NCBI GenBank assembly: GCA_015057665.1
Contig: SVDY01000015.1
Span: 1-48,011, forward strand
DNA: 48,011 nt
Reading direction: 5' to 3'
From: Lachnospiraceae bacterium
GTDB taxonomy: Bacteria; Bacillota; Clostridia; Lachnospirales; Lachnospiraceae
This document shows, one piece after another, positions 26,754 through 35,228 of this stretch. The translations under genes and the position numbers were made by a program. Within the stretch, counting starts at the first letter, position 1, and each line of letters opens with the position of its first letter. The notes below the pieces were generated by a model that was not told the origin of the DNA, ran no database searches, and saw only the letters and a program-made list of their open reading frames with translations.

Positions 26754-26933
26754 CGACGGGCAACATTTTTGGTATTTCTAACAACGCCGGTAACGGTATG
26801 TTTATTTGACTGTTTGTTCGAAAACTCGCTGCGAAGTGTATCCTAAGGAACATTCTGCTTGTTTCTTTTGAAGCTTTTTGTAGAATTTCAAAAACAGGCA
26901 GTGGAAAAATTGCCGGACAGGAAGAGTGTTTGA
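26754..26933 (+). pseudogene. Decayed copy of the 67-residue ORF at 27095-27298
   Basis: Reading from 26754 in frame gives ATFLVFL, DCLFE, then an in-frame TAA at 26844, followed by LKLFVEFQK and LPDRKS. These match ATFLMYL, DCLFE, VKLFKEFQK and LPDGRK of the intact right-arm ORF in the same order. No ATG is present at the matching start. Confidence 0.5.
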
Positions 26934-26966
26934 AGAACAGATTCTCGGTTTCTTTGAAAAGTCACA

Positions 26967-26991
26967 ATGAAAACTTTGAAAAAGTTTTCAT
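26967..26991. other. Left-arm hairpin of the inverted duplication
   Basis: Perfect 11-bp stem ATGAAAACTTT/AAAGTTTTCAT with a 3-base loop. It occupies the same place as the unrelated 8-bp stem at 27058-27076 in the other arm. Confidence 0.65.
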
Positions 26992-27000
26992 GAAACACAT

Positions 27001-27045
27001 AAAAGGAGCGAACCAAAGCATTTTATATTTTGGTTCGCTCCTTTT
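27001..27045. terminator. Central bidirectional terminator
   Basis: Perfect 17-bp stem from AAAAGGAGCGAACCAAA and its complement around an 11-base loop, with T-rich ends both ways. It lies at the symmetry centre of the inverted duplication and would stop transcripts from glnA, purL or the small ORFs. Confidence 0.85.
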
Positions 27046-27057
27046 TGTGTTTATGAC

Positions 27058-27076
27058 ATCCGTCCTATGGACGGAT
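27058..27076. other. Right-arm hairpin of the inverted duplication
   Basis: Perfect 8-bp stem ATCCGTCC/GGACGGAT with a TAT loop, flanked by the same GTCACA motif as the left-arm hairpin. Confidence 0.65.
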
Positions 27077-27094
27077 TGTGACTTTTTATTTTAT

Positions 27095-27298
27095 CTACAC
27101 TGAATCTGTTCTGAGTTTTCTTCCGTCCGGCAAATAAAATCTTCCACGCCTGTTTTTCTGAAATTCCTTAAAAAGCTTCACGAAACAATAGAATGTTCTT
27201 TTATGAGAAACGAAGCTCAAACACTCGAACAAACAGTCACTTTTACCGTTCTCCGGCTTTGATAAATACATCAAAAATGTTGCAATAGCCGCATACAT
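27095..27298 (-). CDS. Small ORF of unknown function in the inverted duplication
   Basis: 67 residues starting MYAAIATFLMYLSKPENG, with SDCLFECLSF, VKLFKEFQKNRRGR and YLPDGRKLRTDSV. The N-terminus is weakly hydrophobic and the second half basic and aromatic. I do not recognise the family. It begins within the T tract of the purL terminator and has no obvious Shine-Dalgarno site, so translation is doubtful. The degenerate homologue in the other arm preserves peptide motifs, which is some evidence that the ORF was once functional. Confidence 0.35.
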   Translation of the reverse strand: MYAAIATFLMYLSKPENGKSDCLFECLSFVSHKRTFYCFVKLFKEFQKNRRGRFYLPDGRKLRTDSV

Positions 27299-27305
27299 AA
27301 AAAAG

Positions 27306-27333
27306 GGCTCCGCAAGCCGGAAGCCTGGGAGCC
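27306..27333 (-). terminator. purL terminator (right arm of the inverted duplication)
   Basis: GGCTCC/GGAGCC stem with a T run on the minus strand, 20 bases after the purL stop. Near-identical to the glnA terminator. Confidence 0.85.
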
Positions 27334-27352
27334 GCTTTTTATTTTGAATGTA

Positions 27353-30300
27353 TTAGATACCAAAGTAATCTTTTGCGGATTCGAAAAGATGTAATTCGTA
27401 GTTGCCTGGTACGTTTTTGTAGAGGCCGTTGCCGATACGTTCGGAGTGACCCATCTTACCAAGAACACGTCCATCTGGAGATGTAATACCTTCAATCGCC
27501 CATACGGAACCGTTAGGGTTGAAGTCTACATCCATAGTTGGAGCGCCGTTTAAATCAACATACTGAGTTGCAATCTGTCCGTTTTCTGCAAGTTTCTTAA
27601 GGAGTGCTTCATCACAGAGGAAACGTCCTTCACCGTGAGAGATAGGAACTGTCACGATATCTCCTGTGTTTACTTTCTGTAACCATGGAGATTTGTTGGA
27701 AGCTACACGTGTGTGAACGATCTTGGACTGATGGCGTCCGATTACGTTGTAACTTAATGTTGGACATGTGTCATCTGTATCGATGATTTCACCGTAAGGA
27801 ACTAAACCAAGTTTGATTAATGCCTGGAAACCGTTACAGATACCGAGCATTAAACCATCACGGTTCTTAAGAAGATCCATCGTTGCTTCGCGGACTGCTG
27901 GGTTTCTAAAGAATGCTGTGATGAATTTGCCGGATCCGTCTGGTTCGTCACCGCCGGAGAATCCGCCAGGAACAAAGATGATCTGGCTCTTCTTAATTTC
28001 TTCTGCGATACGTTCTACGGATTCCGCTACACCCTGAGCGCTCTGGTTGTTGATTACCATGATTTCAGGTTCCAAACCGGCTCTCTTTGCTGCACGTGCA
28101 CTGTCGTACTCACAGTTTGTACCTGGGAATACAGGGATTAAGATCTTAGGTTTCGCTACACCGATCTTAGGTGCTACACAGTTTCCTGCTATATGAGTGA
28201 GCACAGGAACTTCGCCTGCAGATTTTGTTCTGTTAGGATATACTTTTTCAAGTACGCCTTCGTTAAGGGCAAGAAGTTCTTCGATGGATGCGCTGTCATC
28301 GCCGATTGTGATCACTGGTTCTTCTGTTGTCACACCAATTAAGAGAGCTGCATCTGTATCTTCTGTAAGTTCTGCTACGATGCCTGCCGGAATTAATGTA
28401 TCCCATAATACGTCTGTTCCAGCTGCTGCAAAACCGATTTCATTACCAAAGGACATGTTCATTACTGCTTCTGCAAGACCGTTTTCTACAGCCCAGGCTG
28501 CAGCTACTTTGCCTTCTTTGTGAAGTGCATAGAATGTTTCCCATGCCGCCTTCTTGGAATCTGCATCTGTACCCGCGAATAAGTATACAGGATGTCCTGC
28601 TTCCTTAAATTCAGGAGATAATACTTCGTCTGCTTTTAATGGAGCAATTGCAAAGGAAATCAGTGTTGGAGGAACGTCCATATCAAGGAAGGATCCGGAC
28701 ATGGAGTCTTTACCACCGATTGCTGCTGCGCCAAGTTCAAGCTGAGCATCCAGACCGCCGAGTAATGCGGAGAATGGTTTGCCCCAGCGCTGTGGTTCCT
28801 GACGAAGTTTTTCGAAGAATTCCTGGAATGTTAAATATGCTAATTTATAGTCTGCACCTGCGGCTACTAATTTGGCCATAGATGTGTAAACTGCGTTGTA
28901 AGATCCTGTATATGGATCTAATGTGGACTGGTCTGGGTCAAAGCCCCATGCCATAACACTTGCCTGGTCTGTTTCCTGTCCCGGAAGAGTTGGGAATAAG
29001 GCTGCCATAGCCTGTGTTTTTGTTCGCTGTGTCTTGCCGCCAAATGGCATTAAGATGGAACCGGCACCGATAGTAGAGTCGAATCTTTCGATCAGGCCTC
29101 TCTGGGAACCTGCTTTTAAGCTTGCTGCAAGCTCGCGTAAGTTACCAACTTTTGTTTCTTTAAATGGTGTACGGTCTTTTACTGCCACTTCTACGTTAGA
29201 GTGTTTTACAGCACCGTTTGTATTTAAGAATTTACGGCTTAAGTCTGCGATTTTTACACCGTTCCAGTGCATTACCATACGTGCTTCTTCTGTAACAACA
29301 GCTACACGGTATGCTTCTAAGTTTTCTTTTTCCGCTGCAGCGATAAATGCATCCACATCTTTTTCTTCTACTACTACAGCCATACGTTCCTGAGATTCGG
29401 AAATTGCTATTTCAGTTCCATCAAGACCGTCGTATTTTTTACGTACTGCATCTAAGTTAATTACTAAACCGTCTGCAAGTTCACCGATTGCTACAGATAC
29501 GCCGCCTGCACCAAAGTCGTTACAGCGTTTGATTAAACGTGTTACGGAAGGATCACGGAATAATCTCTGAATCTTACGTTCTTCCGGAGCGTTACCCTTC
29601 TGAACTTCAGATGCCATTGTAGCTAAGGATTTCATGTTGTGGCTCTTTGAAGAACCTGTTGCACCGCCGATACCGTCACGGCCTGTACGTCCGCCTAATA
29701 ATACGATTACATCGCCTGCTTCAGGACGTTCACGGCGTACATTGTATGCAGGAGCTGCTGCAACTACAACACCACATTCCATACGTTTTGCAATATATCC
29801 ATCATGATAAATTTCGGATACATGGCCCGTTGCAAGACCAATCTGGTTACCATAGGAAGAGTAACCTGCTGCTGCAGTCTGGCAGATCTTACGCTGTGGA
29901 AGCTTGCCAGGAGTTGTATCTTTTAAGGATACACGAGGATCTGCACCACCAGTTACACGCATTGCCTGGTGTACGTATGCACGGCCTGATAATGGGTCAC
30001 GAATACATCCGCCGATACATGTTGCTGCACCACCGAATGGTTCGATTTCTGTTGGATGGTTATGTGTTTCGTTTTTGAACATTAAAAGCCAATCCTGTTC
30101 TTCTCCGTCTACTGTAGCAGTCACTTTGATAGAACAAGCATTGATTTCTTCACTTTCATCGATTTCAGGAAGTAATCCGCGTTTTTTCAGTGTTTTTGTT
30201 CCGATTGTAGCAATATCCATAAGAGTCTGTGGACGGGCTGCTGCTTTTTCTTCACCGTATACCTCTACACGTGCTGCAAGATATCTTTCATAAGCAGCTG

Positions 30301-31027
30301 CAATCTCAGGATCTTCAATCTTCACATTATCAATATGAGTAGAGAATGTAGTATGACGGCAGTGGTCAGACCAGTATGTGTCTACGACACGGATTTCTGT
30401 GATGGTTGGATCTCTCTGCTCATCATCACGGAAGTAAGCCTGGAGGAATTTCAGGTCATCTAAATCCATTGCGAGACCAAGTTTATCTAATAATTCAGCA
30501 AGCGCTGCTTCATCCATAGCGACGAAACCTTCTACAGTTTCTACCATAGTTGGAATTTCATATTCTACACGTAATGTGTCAGCAAGCTCTAAAGATGCTT
30601 CACGGCATTCTACCGGGTTGATTACGTATGCTTTGATTTTGTTCACATCTTCTTCTGTTACATTACCGGAAAGAAGATATACTACTGCAGTACGAACTAA
30701 AGGACGTTCGCCCTGTGTCATAAGCTGAATACACTGGCTTGCAGAGTCTGCACGCTGATCGAACTGGCCTGGAAGAGCTTCTACTGCAAATACAGTAAAG
30801 TCACCTTCCGGACATTCTGTATAAGTATCGTCTACCTGAGGTTCGGAGAAAACAGTCTGTACTGCTCTTTCGAATACGTCCTCTTCTAAACCTTCTACAT
30901 CATATCTGTTAATCAGTCTTAAATCTGTTAATTCGGAAATGCCGAGCAAAGTACGCAGTTCGTTAAGCTTACCTGCTGCTTCTAAACGAAGAGCCGGTTT
31001 CTTTTCTACATATATTCTTCGTACCAT
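27353..31027 (-). CDS. purL: Phosphoribosylformylglycinamidine synthase, single-chain
   Basis: Fourth step of purine synthesis: FGAR, glutamine and ATP to FGAM. 1224 residues, so it contains the synthetase and glutaminase parts that are separate PurS/PurL/PurQ proteins in Bacillus. The central ATP-binding domain shows MFKNETHNHPTEIEPFGGAA and RVTGGADPR. The C-terminal class I glutaminase domain starts near PKILIPVFPGTNCEYDS, with the catalytic cysteine in MLGICNGFQAL and His/Glu near SHGEGRF and HSERIG. It lies 12 bases after purM, with a GGAGG site. Confidence 0.97.
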   Translation of the reverse strand: MVRRIYVEKKPALRLEAAGKLNELRTLLGISELTDLRLINRYDVEGLEEDVFERAVQTVFSEPQVDDTYTECPEGDFTVFAVEALPGQFDQRADSASQCIQLMTQGERPLVRTAVVYLLSGNVTEEDVNKIKAYVINPVECREASLELADTLRVEYEIPTMVETVEGFVAMDEAALAELLDKLGLAMDLDDLKFLQAYFRDDEQRDPTITEIRVVDTYWSDHCRHTTFSTHIDNVKIEDPEIAAAYERYLAARVEVYGEEKAAARPQTLMDIATIGTKTLKKRGLLPEIDESEEINACSIKVTATVDGEEQDWLLMFKNETHNHPTEIEPFGGAATCIGGCIRDPLSGRAYVHQAMRVTGGADPRVSLKDTTPGKLPQRKICQTAAAGYSSYGNQIGLATGHVSEIYHDGYIAKRMECGVVVAAAPAYNVRRERPEAGDVIVLLGGRTGRDGIGGATGSSKSHNMKSLATMASEVQKGNAPEERKIQRLFRDPSVTRLIKRCNDFGAGGVSVAIGELADGLVINLDAVRKKYDGLDGTEIAISESQERMAVVVEEKDVDAFIAAAEKENLEAYRVAVVTEEARMVMHWNGVKIADLSRKFLNTNGAVKHSNVEVAVKDRTPFKETKVGNLRELAASLKAGSQRGLIERFDSTIGAGSILMPFGGKTQRTKTQAMAALFPTLPGQETDQASVMAWGFDPDQSTLDPYTGSYNAVYTSMAKLVAAGADYKLAYLTFQEFFEKLRQEPQRWGKPFSALLGGLDAQLELGAAAIGGKDSMSGSFLDMDVPPTLISFAIAPLKADEVLSPEFKEAGHPVYLFAGTDADSKKAAWETFYALHKEGKVAAAWAVENGLAEAVMNMSFGNEIGFAAAGTDVLWDTLIPAGIVAELTEDTDAALLIGVTTEEPVITIGDDSASIEELLALNEGVLEKVYPNRTKSAGEVPVLTHIAGNCVAPKIGVAKPKILIPVFPGTNCEYDSARAAKRAGLEPEIMVINNQSAQGVAESVERIAEEIKKSQIIFVPGGFSGGDEPDGSGKFITAFFRNPAVREATMDLLKNRDGLMLGICNGFQALIKLGLVPYGEIIDTDDTCPTLSYNVIGRHQSKIVHTRVASNKSPWLQKVNTGDIVTVPISHGEGRFLCDEALLKKLAENGQIATQYVDLNGAPTMDVDFNPNGSVWAIEGITSPDGRVLGKMGHSERIGNGLYKNVPGNYELHLFESAKDYFGI

Positions 31028-31039
31028 GTTAAACCTCCA

Positions 31040-32077
31040 TTATTCAAGGATAATTTTATCTTCGCCTTCGATGATTTCACCGATTACGTATGCATCACAG
31101 CCTTCTGCTTTGAATACTTCCATTGCTTTGTCAGCTGTTTCTTTTGTTACGATCACTGCCATGCCTACGCCCATGTTGTATGTGTTGTACATATCTCTTT
31201 CTGGGATATCGCCAACTTTCTGAAGTAAGTTAAAGATTGGAGATACTTTGATTGCAGATTTGTCAATCTTAGCGCAGAGTCCGTCAGGGATACAGCGTGG
31301 AATATTTTCATAAAAACCGCCGCCTGTAATATGGCTGATGCCGTGGATTTCTGCTGCTTCGATTGCTGCAAGTACAGGTTTTACATAGATAATTGTTGGA
31401 GTAAGAAGTGCTTCCCCAAGTGTTGTTCCTAATTCATCATAGTATTGGTTAAGGTCAGCATTTTCTACATCGAATACCTTTCTTACAAGAGAATATCCGT
31501 TGGAATGGCATCCGCTGGATGGTAATGCGATTACAACATCGCCGGCTGTCATTCTTGCAGGATCAAGAACTTTTTCTTTGTCTACGATACCTACTGCAAA
31601 ACCAGCTAAATCGTAATCGTCTGCTTCCATTGTGCCTGGATGTTCTGCTGTTTCGCCGCCGATTAATGCGCAGCCGGACTGTACACAGCCTTCTGCCACA
31701 CCGGATACTAATGTTGCAACTTTTTCAGGGTCGTTTTTACCGATTGCAATATAGTCAAGGAATGCGATTGGTTTTGCACCACAGCATACGATATCATTTA
31801 CACACATAGCTACACAGTCAATACCTACTGTATCATGTTTGTCCATGAGCTGGGCAAGACGCTGTTTTGTTCCAACGCCGTCTGTACCCATAACAAGTGT
31901 AGGTGTTATCATGCCTGCAACGTCAGGTGTGAAAAGACCGCCGAATCCGCCGATGTCAGATACAACACCCGGAATCATTGTTCTTGCTACATGTTTTTTC
32001 ATAAGGCGTACGCCTTCATAACCTGCTTCAATATTTACGCCGGCTGCAGCGTAAGATGCAGAATGTGATTTACTCAT
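31040..32077 (-). CDS. purM: Phosphoribosylaminoimidazole (AIR) synthetase
   Basis: Fifth step of purine synthesis, FGAM to AIR, 345 residues. Landmarks are [12 protein letters not shown], the ATP-binding [48 protein letters not shown] and [12 protein letters not shown]. It sits between purC and purL; the 213-base gap to purC holds repeat copy 4 and a large hairpin, so it may have partly independent control. Confidence 0.97.
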   Translation of the reverse strand: MSKSHSASYAAAGVNIEAGYEGVRLMKKHVARTMIPGVVSDIGGFGGLFTPDVAGMITPTLVMGTDGVGTKQRLAQLMDKHDTVGIDCVAMCVNDIVCCGAKPIAFLDYIAIGKNDPEKVATLVSGVAEGCVQSGCALIGGETAEHPGTMEADDYDLAGFAVGIVDKEKVLDPARMTAGDVVIALPSSGCHSNGYSLVRKVFDVENADLNQYYDELGTTLGEALLTPTIIYVKPVLAAIEAAEIHGISHITGGGFYENIPRCIPDGLCAKIDKSAIKVSPIFNLLQKVGDIPERDMYNTYNMGVGMAVIVTKETADKAMEVFKAEGCDAYVIGEIIEGEDKIILE

Positions 32078-32159
32078 AATAATATAGTCCTTTCCAGTCG
32101 ATCTAAATGACCGATTTGTTTCTCTTTTCGTTTACATAAACTTTTCTCATAATATGGCA

Positions 32160-32200
32160 GAACAGGATGCCCTGTTTTTATCAAACAGAGCGTCCTGTTG
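32160..32200. other. Imperfect hairpin between purC and purM
   Basis: Outer stem AACAGGA/TCCTGTT and inner stem CTGTTT/AAACAG with short internal loops. It lies 80-120 bases upstream of purM and could attenuate transcription or be a processing site. Confidence 0.5.
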
Positions 32201-32221
32201 TTCACCTAATTACAATTTATT

Positions 32222-32280
32222 CAAGTCCCGCTCACGAGATTTGATGCCTGAAGAGGCGGGATTCCTATCCCATCTGATAC
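32222..32280. repeat. Dispersed hairpin repeat, copy 4
   Basis: CAAGTCCC, six bases, GAGATTTG, an insertion of about 10 bases, then GGCGGGATTCCTATCCC and ATCTGATAC. It is in the purC-purM gap. Confidence 0.6.
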
Positions 32281-32290
32281 AAAGGGCTTC

Positions 32291-32977
32291 TTATGCGAAG
32301 AATAATTCAGAAAGTGTCATTGGATCGATATATTCGCCGTCTTTGTATACACGCATGTTACCGGAAGCGATTTCGTCGATGAGCATTACGTTGCCGTCTG
32401 CATCATAACCATATTCGAATTTAATATCGTAAAGAACCATGCCTTTTTCTTTTAAGTCATCAGCAACGATCTGTGTGATCTTCTGTGTCATATCTTTCAT
32501 ATCGTCATACTGAGCTTCTGTCATAACACCAAGAGCTGCAAGAGCATCTTTTGTTACAAGTGGATCGCCTAATGCGTCGTTTTTGAATGTTGTTTCAACG
32601 TATGCAGGAAGATCTGCACCGGATTCGATGTACTGGCCGTAACGACGGATGAAGCTTCCTACTGCTTTATGACGGCAGATAACTTCAAGACCCTGACCGA
32701 ATACTTTTGCAGGAAGAACTTCCATAGTTGTATCTGCAAGGTTTGCATTTACATAGTGTGTACGGATGCCTGCTGCATTGATTTTTTCGAAGTAGTAGAT
32801 GGACATACGAAGGTTAACATCGCCAACACCTTCAATTGTTAAACCAACTGCGTTTTCACCTGGATCAAATACGCCGTCTTTTCCTGTACAGTCATCTTTG
32901 AATTTTAAAAGGTAGTTTCCGTTTTCTAATGCAAATACGTCTTTAGTTTTTCCTGTGTAAACGAGTTTCTTTTCCAT
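32291..32977 (-). CDS. purC: SAICAR synthetase
   Basis: Phosphoribosylaminoimidazole-succinocarboxamide synthase, purine synthesis, 228 residues. Landmarks are [16 protein letters not shown] at the N-terminus, [26 protein letters not shown] and [22 protein letters not shown]. Start at 32977 chosen over 32983 because the AAAGGAG site is then 9 bases away. Confidence 0.97.
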   Translation of the reverse strand: MEKKLVYTGKTKDVFALENGNYLLKFKDDCTGKDGVFDPGENAVGLTIEGVGDVNLRMSIYYFEKINAAGIRTHYVNANLADTTMEVLPAKVFGQGLEVICRHKAVGSFIRRYGQYIESGADLPAYVETTFKNDALGDPLVTKDALAALGVMTEAQYDDMKDMTQKITQIVADDLKEKGMVLYDIKFEYGYDADGNVMLIDEIASGNMRVYKDGEYIDPMTLSELFFA

Positions 32978-33050
32978 AATCATTATCTCCTTTAATTCTT
33001 AAAATTAATTGGTTTCTTTGCTTTCTTAAAAAATGAATTGTAATCTATAT

Positions 33051-33077
33051 AAAATTTCCTTTTGGGAAAGAAATTTT
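33051..33077 (-). terminator. Terminator after the nucleoside ABC operon
   Basis: AAAATTT/AAATTTT plus CTTT/AAAG stem with one bulge, followed by an A/T-rich tail, about 30 bases past the last permease gene and before purC. Confidence 0.6.
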
Positions 33078-33104
33078 ACTTCGTTATTTGCTCAACTTAT
33101 TTGT

Positions 33105-34067
33105 TTAACGTTTACCTTTGTCGTAGATTTCTCCTAATGCTTTTGGTGCATCGTTATGTTTGGAGAAGAATACAAGAAGCAGTAATGTGAGTACATAAGG
33201 TAAGATCATAACCAGGTCGGAATAGCTGCTTGGCATTCCGAGAGTCTGTACAAGCTGATATCCGCCGGACTTGGCAAAGCCGAATAAAAGGCAGGCTGCC
33301 AGAGTAGGAACAATCTTCCAGTTACCAAAAATAAGGGCAGCAATGGAAAGATAACCATAACCTACATAAATCGCGGAGGAGTAGTTAGCAGAGATGGAAT
33401 ATGCAAAACACATACCTGCAAGGCCGGACAATGCACCGGATACCATAACTGCTGTGAATCGGATCTTACCAACATCGATACCTGCTGCATCTACCGCATG
33501 AGGATTGTCACCGCAGGCACGAAGGTGTAAACCATATTTTGTTTTATAAAGTACATACCATGCAATTACAGCAACTACCACGATGATCAGTTCAAATGGA
33601 TAGATATCCTTAAACACTGCACCGAGAACCGGAATAGAAGAAAGTCCCGGAATCGTCCATCTTGCGGAAACGCCAAGAACGAACTTGTCAGATGGAGCTG
33701 CAAATACAACACGGTTGATTACTTTTGTTAAAAATGCAGTAAGAGCCATGGCAAGGATGTTGATTACAACACCGCTGATTACCTGATTGGCTTTGAATTT
33801 TACACAGAGAAGAGCGTGTAACATGGCATATAGCATACCACCGATCATTGCAAAAAGCATGGCTGCATAGTAAGGAATCTGGGAATCAGCACCCATGGTC
33901 TGCATAAGAAGAACTGCAACCAATGCACCGATAAATGCACCGGCACCCTGAAGACCTTCAAGAGCAAGGTTTGTAATACCGCTTCGTTCACTGTAAATAC
34001 CGCCGATGGCCATGATGAACAGAGGTAATGCAAAGGATAAACCGTCAATAATCACTTTATCTAACAT
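33105..34067 (-). CDS. Nucleoside ABC transporter permease (NupQ-like)
   Basis: 320 residues and about nine hydrophobic segments. The motif GIYSERSGITNLALEGLQGAGAF and the loop HLRACGDNPHAVDAAGID are typical of permeases that work with BMP-family lipoproteins. Start overlaps the stop of the other permease gene by one base. With its partner it forms the membrane channel of the importer. Confidence 0.9.
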   Translation of the reverse strand: MLDKVIIDGLSFALPLFIMAIGGIYSERSGITNLALEGLQGAGAFIGALVAVLLMQTMGADSQIPYYAAMLFAMIGGMLYAMLHALLCVKFKANQVISGVVINILAMALTAFLTKVINRVVFAAPSDKFVLGVSARWTIPGLSSIPVLGAVFKDIYPFELIIVVVAVIAWYVLYKTKYGLHLRACGDNPHAVDAAGIDVGKIRFTAVMVSGALSGLAGMCFAYSISANYSSAIYVGYGYLSIAALIFGNWKIVPTLAACLLFGFAKSGGYQLVQTLGMPSSYSDLVMILPYVLTLLLLVFFSKHNDAPKALGEIYDKGKR

Positions 34068-35227
34068 TATTTTGTACCCTCCATTCCTTTATTTTTTTCG
34101 ATTTCATCGATTCTGTCTTTTGCTCTTTTTACTTTATACTGGATAAATGCACCGCAGGCACTGAATAAGAGAATCAGACCTGTGATTACGGATGCGATTT
34201 CCGCATCTAATCCAGCAGTAGAGCTCATGTAAGTACTTCCTTTTCCCATAACAGAGATGAGGAAAGAGGAGAATAAAATTCCAATTGGATTGGAGTTACC
34301 AAGAAGAGAAACGGCGATAGAGTCAAAACCTGTTGCCGCAAGCACTTTTGGCTGAATGGAGCAGAAGTATCCAAGATAGTAAGTTGCACCGGCAAGACCG
34401 GATAATGCACCGGAAATCAACATGGCAAGAATCATGTTCTTACCTACGTTAATACCTGCGTACTGGGCAGCTTTACGATTGGAACCTACTGCTTTTAATT
34501 CGTAACCGAAGGTTGTTTTGTTAAATACAAACTGAATTACGAATGCCATGATGACTGCAAGAATAATTCCAAGGGGAATGTCAAATTTGAATCCTCCGAT
34601 TGGAGTATTCATAAGGGTAAGTCTTGCTGCATCACTTACGTTTGTAGACTGTCTGGATACAGGGTCCACGTATCTTGTATTAATGAAGAAGGCAACCACG
34701 TACTGAATAATGTAGTTCAGCATAATGGAAGATACTACTTCGTTAATATTGAACTGATATTTGAGCCAGCCGATGAGTGCTCCTACCAGACCTCCTACTA
34801 CGATGGCGATAAGGATAACAAGCGGTTTGGCAATAGCTGCAGGTAATGTGCTGTATCCTACTGTAATAGAAGCAATAAAACCTGCTGCTAACATCTGGCC
34901 GGAGATACCGATGTTAAAAAGACCTGCTTTTAAAGCTACCGCAACAGCTAAGGCAGCAAAAATCATCGGTGTCCAGTAGTTCATGAAACTGAAGAAATCA
35001 GTGAGCATACTCTTACCGCCGGCATATTTAATCTTTGGTAAGATACCGGAACCCTGAAGAAGGTTCATATAAGCGGAGAGTGGATTCTTGCCCAGGACTG
35101 CAATCACAACAGCACCTACAATCAAACTTAAAATGATTGCAAATACAGGGATGGTGAATTTCTGATATTTTTCATTGCCAAGGATTTTTACAAAAAACCT
35201 GGATACAGGATTTACTTTCTGTTTCAT
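34067..35227 (-). CDS. Nucleoside ABC transporter permease (NupP-like)
   Basis: 386 residues, longer than the second permease because of an N-terminal cytoplasmic/first membrane segment (FTIPVFAIILSLIVGAVVIAVL). The conserved LKAGLFNIGISGQMLAAGF and the loop YELKAVGSNRKAAQYAGIN mark the BMP-linked permease family. It is one base after the ATPase stop, so tightly coupled. Confidence 0.9.
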   Translation of the reverse strand: MKQKVNPVSRFFVKILGNEKYQKFTIPVFAIILSLIVGAVVIAVLGKNPLSAYMNLLQGSGILPKIKYAGGKSMLTDFFSFMNYWTPMIFAALAVAVALKAGLFNIGISGQMLAAGFIASITVGYSTLPAAIAKPLVILIAIVVGGLVGALIGWLKYQFNINEVVSSIMLNYIIQYVVAFFINTRYVDPVSRQSTNVSDAARLTLMNTPIGGFKFDIPLGIILAVIMAFVIQFVFNKTTFGYELKAVGSNRKAAQYAGINVGKNMILAMLISGALSGLAGATYYLGYFCSIQPKVLAATGFDSIAVSLLGNSNPIGILFSSFLISVMGKGSTYMSSTAGLDAEIASVITGLILLFSACGAFIQYKVKRAKDRIDEIEKNKGMEGTK

Positions 35228-35228
35228 C

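Larger units (their letters stand above)
26716..27333. repeat. Degenerate ~300-bp inverted duplication between glnA and purL
   Basis: Left arm (26716 to ~27022) and the reverse complement of the right arm (~27024 to 27333) align by eye along their whole length. In order they share a terminator hairpin, a small ORF, a GTCACAAT motif, a hairpin, and half of the central GGAGCGAACC terminator. Each unit starts directly after a converging metabolic gene. The ORF is intact in the right arm and broken in the left. Confidence 0.8.
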
